The notes under the pieces are model-generated. The model was given only the letters and a program-made list of their open reading frames with translations. It searched no databases and was not told the origin of the DNA. Positions 1 through 8,275 of a DNA stretch of 15,923 nucleotides are shown here, piece by piece. The first letter of the stretch is position 1. Every line of letters starts with the position of its first letter. Source of the stretch: Hepatocystis sp. ex Piliocolobus tephrosceles (Eukaryota; Apicomplexa; Aconoidasida; Haemosporida; Plasmodiidae); NCBI GenBank assembly GCA_902459845.2, contig CABPSV020000448.1, forward strand, positions 1 to 15,923, in the 5' to 3' direction. Made by a program: the position numbers and the translations under genes.

Positions 1-71
<71 letters not shown>
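1..71. repeat. Poly(A) run at the window edge
   Basis: The first 71 bases are all A. The run touches the window edge, so its true length is unknown. Long A/T homopolymers are common in Plasmodium intergenic DNA, but a run this long is also where assemblies tend to be unreliable. Confidence 0.95.
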
Positions 72-73
<2 letters not shown>

Positions 74-164
74 TATTCGTTTTACTTATAAAAATATGAT
101 ATATAAGCAATAAAACAAATAACTCAAGGTGTACAGGTTTCTTCTACTACTTAATCTTAAAAAG

Positions 165-175
165 TATTATATTAG

Positions 176-217
<42 letters not shown>

Positions 218-228
218 CTAATATAATA
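165..228. repeat. 64-bp perfect palindrome with (TA)n core
   Basis: Outer arms TATTATATTAGTTA (165-178) and TAACTAATATAATA (215-228) are exact reverse complements. The (TA)n between them is self-complementary, so the whole 64 bp reads the same on both strands. Symmetry breaks at 164 (G) against 229 (T). A further copy of the ATATAACTAATG edge follows at 230-241. This could extrude as a cruciform. Confidence 0.9.
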
Positions 229-421
229 TATATAACTAATGTACCTATAAACATGTATATAAACATATCGAAGTTCTTTTCACCATTGAACATATTTTTT
301 GTTACTTCTTTTTTAATCCAAATTAACTTTTGTTTATTATAAACGTACACGTATGTATGTATATGCATATAATTAGTACGGATGATTAAATTTTAATGAA
401 TTACGAAAAAAAAAAAAAAAG

Positions 422-662
422 TAAAAATCAAGTGAAACATAAAAATCAAGTGAAAAGTAAAAATCAAGTGAAAGGTAAAAGTGAAAAGTAAAAGTGAAAA
501 GTAAAAGTGAAAAGTAAAAGTGAAAAGCAAAAGTGAAAAGTAAAAGTGAAAAGTAAAAGTGAAAAGCAAAAGTGAAAAGTAAAAGTGAAAGGTAAAAGTG
601 AAAAGTAAAAGTGAAAAGTAAAAGTGAAAAGCAAAAGTGAAAAGTAAAAGTGAAAAGCAAAA
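422..662. repeat. Tandem array: three 18-bp units then fourteen 13-bp units
   Basis: Positions 422-475 hold three 18-bp units of the form TAAAAATCAAGTGAAAAG. From 476 to 657 there are fourteen 13-bp units TAAAAGTGAAAAG, then a partial copy. The 13-bp unit equals the 18-bp unit with the five bases ATCAA removed. Units 5, 8 and 13 and the trailing partial begin with C instead of T. Most bases on the + strand are purines. The array lacks stop codons on the minus strand and creates a spurious 13-aa-periodic open frame there. Confidence 0.93.
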
Positions 663-1332
663 ATAAAATGGAACGCAAATTATGTATCATTTTAAAAAGT
701 TTTAATGCCAAAAAACATAACATAATTTACATTTTGTATTAGGCAAAGATAAATCTTTTCTTTTTTTTAATACGCTGCAAAATGTACATATATGTATACA
801 TATATATGTACACTTCGTTGCACAATATTAACACAATTTTGTAATACTTTCATATTCTGTTTTTTTTACAGTAACATTAAAATCGATAGTAAAGGTTAAC
901 ATTAACACAGCTTCTTACCAAAACTCTCTAAATACATACTTATGTATTTGTATGCATTTATATTCTATATATATATATATATATATGTTTCAGTATATTT
1001 AAAATTTGTTTTGTTTTATATTAGATTCGTTAATCTGCTATGTTTCGGTTTTTTACTTTTTCTGTATTTCATTTTTTTTTTTTTGTTTTTTTTTATTACC
1101 ATGTTCTTACAACATACAATAAATTTATCAGTTTAAGAGCGTAAAAATAATAATGTTCATTTTTGACTTAACATAATAAGCCATGATAAAAAAAAGAAAG
1201 ATAAGTGTGGAACATAATAAAAATATACATTCTTTTCTCTTTTTTTGTTGTACTATTAATTGTAAGTTGTAAACATTGTATATATATATAAAGATTGCTA
1301 TAAAGCACATATAAAAATTTAAGAACACATAC

Positions 1333-1376
<44 letters not shown>

Positions 1377-1904
1377 GTATAAAAACACTGATGTTTAATA
1401 TAGAAAAAAAAAAAAAAATTTCCTTTTTTTTTTTTATTTATTTTTTTTGTTTTTATTCAAACAATACAAATTGAGATATAGTAGACATAAAAAACCAAAA
1501 ATACATATGTACTTTTATTTCAAATCTAACAATTTCTGTTGTCTAAATTATTTGAAATGTAGATGTGTGTATGTATATTTTAACTATACGCATATTTGAA
1601 AAAAAAAAAGAATTATTTTTATTTTTTCGTATTTTTTTTATTTTTATTTTTTTTTAATGGTTATCTTATCATTATTGTCTTTTTTTTTTTTTTTTTTTTT
1701 AATTGTTGTTAAACAATTTCTCTTAATTTTACATGTTTGTAATTATAACATCAAGAATGTTTTATCGTGTGTATTGAACATTAGCATAAATAAATTTATA
1801 AATAAGAGTTAATTACATCTTTATAAAAAGTAGATAAACTAGCTGAACATATGGTTCAAAATATGCGTTGTAATAAAAATAATTTTTTTTTTTTTTTATA
1901 ACAC

Positions 1905-1996
1905 TCCCATTTAAGTTTTAATTAAGCCCCCATTTAAGTTTTAATTAAGCCCCCATTTAAGTATTAATTAACTCCCCATTTAAGACTTAATTAAGC
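1905..1996. repeat. 23-bp tandem array, four units, with C-runs and TTAATTAA
   Basis: Four units of 23 bp start at 1905, 1928, 1951 and 1974. A fifth degenerate start follows at 1997. Each unit has a C-run (3, 5, 5 and 4 C), then ATTTAAG, then an AT segment containing the palindrome ATTAAT or TTAATTAA. The C-runs stand out against the surrounding AT background. Confidence 0.9.
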
Positions 1997-2637
1997 TCTC
2001 ATTTTACATCTTTACTATTCCTAGATTTACATTTTGAACAAAAATAAAATAACATTTTCATAAAACAGAGATTCCTAAATGTAACACAGTAGTATACTTC
2101 TTTTTAAATAAAATATTAGATACATAATAGAGTTATTTATTAAAAAAAAAAAAAAAATTTAAACCAACAAAACATTCTTTAATTGTATTACAATTATTGG
2201 TTTGCATGGTTTTCGAATCTAAAAAAAAAAAAAAGTTAAGGCTATATCAAAAAAAAAAAATAAAAAAAAAAAAAAAACCTTTTGCTTTCATTTTTGTTTT
2301 TTTTTAATGAATGTATTTAAAAAATATATATAAAAATAATTATTTTAATTTCTTCATTAGTGCGTTGTTTATGAATATGTATGAATATATGTACTTTCTT
2401 AATCTGATAATCAAGTGCTAAAATTTTGGAATGTACTGAACTTTATACTGCTTTATTTTTTTATTTTTTTTATTATTATTAATTATATGTTATGTCAAAA
2501 GCTTATATTAATAACCACGACGTTTTATTTTATTTTAATTTTTTTGTGTTGTAGTCTCCTAAAATTTTGACTTCTGTCAACTCTATTTATATGTGAGCGC
2601 CTATAACAAAAAAAAAAAAAAATAAATAATAAATAAA

Positions 2638-2715
2638 TAAAAAAATAAGTAAAAAAAATAAAAAAATAAGTAAAAAAAATAAAAAAATAAGTAAAAAAAA
2701 TAAAAAAATAAGTAA
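2638..2715. repeat. 21-bp A-rich tandem repeat
   Basis: Three exact 21-bp units start at 2638, 2659 and 2680, and a diverging fourth starts at 2701. Each unit is built from TAAAAAAATAAG followed by TAAAAAAAA. It merges into TAAA/TAAG repeats and then a (TA)n tract at about 2740-2766. Because 21 is a multiple of three, it yields a 7-residue Phe/Tyr/Leu repeat in a minus-strand frame, which I treat as non-coding. Confidence 0.88.
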
Positions 2716-2812
2716 ATAAGTAAATAAATATATGTTCGGTATATATATATATATATATATATATATTTTCTTTTTGCAAGATGCACAACACTCAAATCTA
2801 GCTATGTAAACT

Positions 2813-2933
2813 TAAAACATAATTAAAACATAATCAAAACATAATCAAAACATAATCAAAACATGATTAAAACATAGTTAAAACATAATTAAAATATAAT
2901 TAAAATATAATTAAAACATAATTAAAATATTAT
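2813..2933. repeat. 11-bp tandem array with phased A-tracts
   Basis: Eleven consecutive 11-bp units of the type TAAAACATAAT, some beginning with C, run without a break in register. A four-base A tract recurs every 11 bp, close to one turn of B-DNA, so the segment may be intrinsically curved. It lies about 280-400 bp upstream of the PRMT5 start codon. Confidence 0.9.
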
Positions 2934-3100
2934 TAAAAAAATTGAACATCATAAAAATATGTTCAAATAAAAATATTAATATTTTTTTTTCCTTTTTTTG
3001 TAGCATAAGAATTAAAAAAAATTAAAAAAACACCCCACAACATGCCACATCTCATCACACAATATAATATAATATAACATAATACCAACATACATACATA

Positions 3101-3101
3101 C

Positions 3102-3142
<41 letters not shown>
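3101..3142. repeat. (TA)n tract just upstream of PRMT5
   Basis: A run of alternating T and A begins after CATACG near 3101 and ends about 70 bp before the PRMT5 start codon. Similar tracts occur near 968-986, 1335-1370 and 2740-2766. Confidence 0.9.
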
Positions 3143-3146
<4 letters not shown>

Positions 3147-3214
3147 ACAAAGTTATACTTTTAAAACCTACACTTAAGGTTAATAAGTACACGCAAACGC
3201 AAGCAAAAATAACG

Positions 3215-5698
3215 ATGCCAATAAAAAATAAATATGCCACATTAAAGATAGGAATTGAATGTAACTACAATGACATAGACGAACATACAATCAACAGTAT
3301 TGAGCCAGACTTCTTGATAAGTAGTCTCTGTAAAGATAAAAATAACATTAACTTTAATAACGAAAATGATAAAAACACTAATATTTGTACCAACAATAAC
3401 AATAGTAGTAACAAAAACGATAGTAATTTTAACCCTTTTAAAAACATGTCGAAACATACAAATTTAAACACATATGAAGTAGAACCATTATTTGGAAATG
3501 ACATAGAAGATACAAATAAAATGAAAAGTAAAATATATGGATCCATATCGGAGTGGATTAATGCCGATAGTGAAGAAGAAGAATTTCGAGAATATTGTAC
3601 TGATGCTCTTAATAAAGAAATTCAATGGGGTAATTATATTTCTGTATCGAAAATTATTATTAATTCACCTGCACATAATATGTGTTCTAATTATGCAAGA
3701 TGTATAAATTCATATATTTGTAATTATAATACAGTTCCAATAATAGTAAAAATTCCTATAGCAAAAAAAATTGAACAAGTTAAAAATGAAAAACACAATC
3801 AGGACATCCCTAGTATTGCTCATCATGATGCTGCAACTGATTCTGTCACAGTTGCAACCACAACTACTACAATTGCAACCACAACTGATACCACAGCTGA
3901 TAACACAGCTGCTAACACAACTGATAACACAGCTGATAACACAACTGATAACACAACTGATAACACAACTAATACAACAATTATTGATCATAGTAATGCA
4001 CATGAAACCAACGCATACAATAATAACCACAAAAAACGTAACAAGAAAAATAGCATAATTATCAACGGATGGAATATTTGGAATAATTTTGCTTCCTACT
4101 GTGACTTTAATATTACTAATTTGAGTGTTGGATTAGAACTTGTTAATATAAAGGATATAGATATCAGTAACATACATTTAGAAGTATGGAAATCAGAACC
4201 CGTAAAATTAATTATCATTCCTTTAGATGCTTTTATAATAGATTCTAAATCACAATATCCTGTGTTACCCCAAAAAATCAGAAATTTGTTAGTTTTTTTT
4301 TTTAGACAAAATATAGAAGTGGTTCTAACTGATAAAAAAAAAAAATCTATTCATAATTGTTGTCATAATTTGATTAACAAAAATTATAAATCTGAATGGG
4401 TAACAAATGATGAATTAGTAAATTTAAAAAATAAACATAAAACTAGTAATGACAATTATATTGATAGTGATAGTAGTAAAAAACAAAGCGTTTTGGATAT
4501 GTACTATATCAAATGTTGCATTTATTATATTAAAAGACTTTTTATGTCAATTGAAAACTTTGATAACAATTTTTTACACAATCATGAATACTGGAATTTA
4601 TTACAGTTACCTATGCAACCGTTAAAAGATAATTTAACATCACAGGTATATGAAATTTTTGAAAAAGATAAAAAAAAGTATGAACAATATGAAAAAGCCA
4701 TTAATAAATATTTTGAACTTGAATTAAAAAAAAGGGAATGCGAAAAAATAGGATGTAAAAAAATGGATAACTGTTCAATAGATTTTGCTAAAACAATGAG
4801 TGAAACTTTTGACAACATGAATAATAATTACACAAATAGTGACAATGAAGAGTTTGTTATTTTTGTCGTAGGAGCAGGGAGAGGCCCACTTGTTGATTGT
4901 ACAATAAATGCATTAGAAAAAAATAAAATTAAAAAGTATGAAATATATGCTATAGAAAAAAATGAAAATGTTATTTTAATTTTAAAAAATCGTTCATTAA
5001 AAGCAAGATGGAAAAATGTAAAAGTAATTAACAGTGATATGAGACAATTAAAAATAAAAAAAAAAGCAGATTTAATTGTTAGTGAATTGTTAGGTTCTTT
5101 TGGAGATAATGAATTATTTCCTGAATGTTTAGATGGAGTACAACATTATTTAAAAAAAAATGGGATTAGTATACCTCAAAATTGTATATCTTTTTTAGAA
5201 CCAATTTCTTGTTCAAGTTTATATTATAAAATATGTAATACTAAATTAAATGGAAATAATGAAAATTTTTATGTTGTTAATTTATATAGCTATTGTAATA
5301 TATCAAAAGAAGGAGCTAAAGAATGTTTTTATTTCGAAGTACCAAATAATAAATATATAAAAAGTGATGGAAGTCATAATAATCGTTATAAAACTATTAC
5401 TTTTCATACTAAATTTGATTCAAATGTTCATGGATTTTTATGTTATTTTAAAAGTTTATTATATCATGATATATATATATCAATCGAACCTACAACACAT
5501 ACAACCAACATGCATAGTTGGTTTCCATTATTTATACCTTTAAACAAAAGTATTTATTTAAAATCTGGACAATTATTATCTTTAAGTATTTGGCGTCTAT
5601 CTGACAAACATAAAGTATGGTACGAATGGTGTATTAATGAACCGACGCATACAATAATTCACAATTTTAACGCAAAATATTTTACCATTGGAAAGTGA
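3215..5698 (+). CDS. PRMT5: Protein arginine N-methyltransferase 5 (type II, symmetric)
   Basis: Single-exon gene, 827 aa. PRMT5 transfers methyl groups from S-adenosylmethionine to arginine, making symmetric dimethylarginine on histones and Sm-type splicing proteins. Seen in order: an N-terminal TIM-barrel-like region (about 10-375, with SEWINADS and WNIWNNF blocks matching human PRMT5); a Rossmann domain with YEIFEKD (479-485), GAGRGPLV (553-560), AIEKN (579-583) and SDMR (607-610); the double-E loop SELLGSFGDNE (E624, E633); then a C-terminal beta barrel. Y479, F482 and K488 align with human Y324, F327 and K333; the Phe is the residue linked to symmetric product, so type II activity is expected. 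Human PRMT5 is 637 aa; the extra length is low-complexity inserts, chiefly Thr/Asn/Asp-rich 207-256, plus Lys/Asn/Ser-rich stretches near 370-425 and 505-545. The start is the first ATG in a frame with no upstream ATG, and conserved sequence begins soon after it. No partner such as MEP50 is encoded nearby. Confidence 0.96.
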   Translation: MPIKNKYATLKIGIECNYNDIDEHTINSIEPDFLISSLCKDKNNINFNNENDKNTNICTNNNNSSNKNDSNFNPFKNMSKHTNLNTYEVEPLFGNDIEDTNKMKSKIYGSISEWINADSEEEEFREYCTDALNKEIQWGNYISVSKIIINSPAHNMCSNYARCINSYICNYNTVPIIVKIPIAKKIEQVKNEKHNQDIPSIAHHDAATDSVTVATTTTTIATTTDTTADNTAANTTDNTADNTTDNTTDNTTNTTIIDHSNAHETNAYNNNHKKRNKKNSIIINGWNIWNNFASYCDFNITNLSVGLELVNIKDIDISNIHLEVWKSEPVKLIIIPLDAFIIDSKSQYPVLPQKIRNLLVFFFRQNIEVVLTDKKKKSIHNCCHNLINKNYKSEWVTNDELVNLKNKHKTSNDNYIDSDSSKKQSVLDMYYIKCCIYYIKRLFMSIENFDNNFLHNHEYWNLLQLPMQPLKDNLTSQVYEIFEKDKKKYEQYEKAINKYFELELKKRECEKIGCKKMDNCSIDFAKTMSETFDNMNNNYTNSDNEEFVIFVVGAGRGPLVDCTINALEKNKIKKYEIYAIEKNENVILILKNRSLKARWKNVKVINSDMRQLKIKKKADLIVSELLGSFGDNELFPECLDGVQHYLKKNGISIPQNCISFLEPISCSSLYYKICNTKLNGNNENFYVVNLYSYCNISKEGAKECFYFEVPNNKYIKSDGSHNNRYKTITFHTKFDSNVHGFLCYFKSLLYHDIYISIEPTTHTTNMHSWFPLFIPLNKSIYLKSGQLLSLSIWRLSDKHKVWYEWCINEPTHTIIHNFNAKYFTIGK
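3836..3982 (+). repeat. In-frame Thr/Asn/Asp low-complexity insert in PRMT5
   Basis: Residues 207-256 are almost only Thr, Asp, Asn and Ala. The core is a run of 12-bp units close to GATAACACAACT, encoding Asp-Asn-Thr-Thr, with GCT (Ala) variants. The unit length is a multiple of three, so expansion or contraction keeps the frame. The insert falls inside the TIM-barrel region, probably as a surface loop. Other frames across it are also open and give artefactual ORFs. Confidence 0.9.
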
Positions 5699-5705
5699 TT
5701 ATTTT

Positions 5706-5707
<2 letters not shown>

Positions 5708-5755
<48 letters not shown>
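5708..5755. repeat. 48-nt poly(T) run immediately after the PRMT5 stop codon
   Basis: An uninterrupted run of 48 T starts nine bases after the TGA of PRMT5. It would sit at the very start of the 3' UTR as a U-run. Its exact length may be affected by sequencing or assembly slippage. Confidence 0.92.
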
Positions 5756-5756
<1 letters not shown>

Positions 5757-5868
5757 TTTTATAAATAGGTCGATTATTTTTATAGTATCGCATTAAAAGT
5801 ATGTCACTATTTACTTTATTTAAATAAGCAAAAAATGTACACACATTAAAACGATCTCCACCCAAAAA

Positions 5869-5927
5869 AAAAAATAAAATAAAAATAAAATAAAAATAAA
5901 ATAAATAAATAAATAAATAAATATAAA
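5869..5927. repeat. AAATA/AAAATA short tandem repeat
   Basis: The stretch consists of repeated AAAATA and AAATA units that resolve into (AAAT)n. It contains many overlapping AATAAA hexamers downstream of PRMT5. Because it is simple repeat, these cannot be called real polyadenylation signals. Confidence 0.8.
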
Positions 5928-6006
5928 AAAAAATACGGTGATGTAACATGTTTAAAAAAATGAAACAAAAAACAATTCCGAATAGTCAAACCAATTAAAT
6001 CGTCAT

Positions 6007-6043
<37 letters not shown>

Positions 6044-6810
6044 TAATGTATGTATTAATTTTGCTCTTTTTTTTCTTGTTTACATCTGCTCTTATCAAGT
6101 TTCATTGTAAACTAATATATTTTCCTTAAGTTACAACGCACACACATAGAAGCACTTGTTTTTAATTTTTTGTTTAATTATATTATTAACTTTTTTTCTT
6201 TTTTACTGCATATATTATATACAACTATTTATGCACTTCATAAACTTTTACCATATTTTTAAAACTTTTTTTTTTTTTTTTTTATAATTTTTATATAAAA
6301 TTAAACATAATAAAAGCATTTTTAAGAGTATTTATAAAAACTTACAAAAAAAAAAAAAAAAAAAAAAAAAACACAAACAATAAACTGTAAACCACAAACT
6401 GCAAACTCTAAATAGTTATAAATGTTCAAACCACATTTTTTCACACATACTGTCGTATAAATTATATATGCATATAAGTACATTGTTTTAAATATTATAG
6501 GAACATTTTTACCATGTTGTTTTAAATAAACGTAAAACGTGCTTTATAAAAAAGCAAAAAAAAATTCATATACATACAATGTTTATATACATATAATGTA
6601 TATATACACATAATGTATATAAACAAGCATACTTGTGTATAAATCTACAAGTTTCAACGTATTTAACAAAATTTATGCAAAATTAATTAAAATATAAAAG
6701 CTTTCTTATGTTAAAATAACGACTGAATATGTTTTTGTTCTTGTTTTTTTTTTTTTTTTTTATTTAATTTTTTCTTTTGTTCAATAAATCGATTTACACC
6801 ACTTCAGTCA

Positions 6811-7140
6811 TTTTGTTGCATTTGTTGTGTTTTGTTGCATTTGTTGTGTTTTGTTGCATTTGTTGTGTTTTGTTGCATTTGTTGTATTTTTTTTGCATTT
6901 GTTGTATTTTTTTTGCTTTTGTTTTATTTTTTTTGCATTTGTTGTATTTTTTTTGCATTTGTTGTGTTTTGTTGCATTTGTTGTATTGTGTTGCATTTGT
7001 TGCATTTTGTTGCATTTTATTGCATTTTGTTGCATTTGTTGTATCTGTTACATTTTGTTACATTTTGTTACATTTTGTTACATTTTGTTTTATTTGTTAC
7101 ATTTTGTTTTATTTGTTACATTTTGTTGCATTTTGTTGCA
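6811..7140. repeat. T/G-rich tandem array (19-bp units grading into 10-bp units)
   Basis: The 5' part (6811-6886) holds four near-exact 19-bp units TTTTGTTGCATTTGTTGTG. The middle is a degraded form with T-runs (TTTTTTTTGCATTTGTTGTA type). The 3' part (about 7050-7140) shortens to CATTTTGTTA units. The + strand is almost only T, G and a few C/A and lacks stop codons in all three frames for long stretches; the minus strand is likewise largely open. Transcribed from the + strand it would be densely UGUU-rich. Confidence 0.9.
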
Positions 7141-8062
7141 CTTTTATCTTTTGTTTCATTGCCATTTACACTTAAAACTTTGTGCTATTGCACAAGTGGA
7201 ATCCACATAATTAAAATGGAAAAAAAAAAAAAAAAAAATATATATATGTTTATTTATAAAACAAAATCATTTATTAGCTTTAATAAAAGCTTAAATAAAT
7301 TCAAATATGTATATAGAATAAATTTTAATATGTAGAATTGTAATCTTTTTTTATATAATATGAAAAACACTTCCAAAAAAAAATTAAAATGTTTGTACTC
7401 TTATACATATCAGTTCGTTTATTTTGTAAGTGTTTTAATGTGTAGGTAAATGAATATACGTATATAAATTTTTGTTCAGTTTTTTTTTTTTATTAATTGA
7501 TCCATTTATTTATTTATTTATTTATTTGTTTTTTCTATGTATCTATATGCTTATTTTATCAATAGCCTTTTTCATTTAGTCGATAAATAAGTAACACGTT
7601 GTTCACACATTTTTTTTTTCGGTTGAACAATTTTTTTATGATCTAATTTTTTTAATTGAAAAATAAAGTGAGATGCAATAAGTAAAATTATATAGATACA
7701 TAAAACCAACAAATAAATCAATTTATAATATAGATACGTATTAATAGATGCGTGTTAATGGATTCAGTAAGAAAAAAAGAAAAAAAAGCTAATTTGCATA
7801 TGCATATTTATATATATATATATACATACATTTACGTAATTAAGCATTAATATACATGCCACATTTGTAGATTCGTATATAAAAAAATACAAAAAAATAA
7901 AAAATAAAAAGCATTTTACATTTTATAAAAAGCATTTATATAGTATAACCGCATAGTGTATTCACTTTATTTTTGCTTAATAATATAATTTCCAATTTAT
8001 ATATATATACATTTTTTTTTTTTTATTAGCTTAATATTTTTATATTCTTACCCATATGTATG

Positions 8063-8094
<32 letters not shown>

Positions 8095-8136
8095 CCATGT
8101 TCTATTTTCTGCGCACTTTTTGTGTTTATAGTAAAA

Positions 8137-8225
8137 ATGGAATGGAATAAGAATTACCAATCGAAAAGTATATACGTATATAATTTTCCTAATGATTGGA
8201 ATGAAAGTGATTTTAAAACAGTAAG

Positions 8226-8275
<50 letters not shown>

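Larger units (their letters stand above)
1..3214. other. Gene-free region upstream of PRMT5
   Basis: I see no coding gene here. The sequence is extremely AT-rich and is made largely of homopolymers, (TA)n tracts and short tandem arrays, which are listed separately. Open frames in it are repetitive, dominated by Phe/Tyr/Ile/Leu or Lys, and do not resemble proteins. The 3' part must hold the promoter and 5' leader of the PRMT5 gene, but no specific start site or factor site can be supported. A slightly less AT-rich stretch lies near 2510-2610 and includes a small perfect inverted repeat (TTGAC, 4-nt loop, GTCAA) at 2567-2580. No tRNA or rRNA gene was recognised. Confidence 0.7.
5699..8136. other. 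Intergenic region between PRMT5 and the RRM protein gene
   Basis: No gene is recognised here. Both flanking genes are on the + strand, so this stretch should contain the PRMT5 3' UTR and the promoter and 5' leader of the RRM gene. It holds a 48-nt T run, an AAATA-type repeat, (TA)n tracts (6008-6038, 7810-7826, 8064-8092), A runs near 6345-6371 and 7219-7238, and a long T/G-rich array at 6811-7140. Stop-free frames across the T/G array come from its composition, not from coding. Confidence 0.7.

Noticed and set aside
373..723. 116-codon open frame on the minus strand with a 13-residue Phe/Leu repeat
   Set aside because: It is a pure by-product of the 13-bp and 18-bp tandem array; the residue period equals the nucleotide unit length.
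942..1388. Ile/Tyr/Phe-rich frames on both strands
   Set aside because: They are built on (TA)n and T-runs, with no conserved sequence and no plausible start context.
2525..3240. Minus-strand frames rich in Phe, Tyr and Ile
   Set aside because: They come from the 21-bp A-rich array and (TA)n tracts upstream of PRMT5.
3242..3546. Minus-strand frames opposite the PRMT5 N-terminus
   Set aside because: They are hydrophobic shadows of an Asn/Lys-rich coding strand, with no conserved motifs.
3710..4058. Open frames on both strands across the PRMT5 Thr-rich insert
   Set aside because: They are shadows of the 12-bp repeat inside a clearly coding PRMT5 frame and have no independent protein features.
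5704..5949. 81-codon minus-strand frame after PRMT5
   Set aside because: It ends in a lysine run produced by the 48-nt T tract and in a Phe/Tyr run from AAATA repeats.
6777..7335. Three overlapping + frames and two minus frames, Cys/Phe/Leu-rich or Asn/Lys/Gln-rich
   Set aside because: The T/G-rich array lacks stops in many frames at once. All frames show the same 19-residue period, which no real protein would share across frames.
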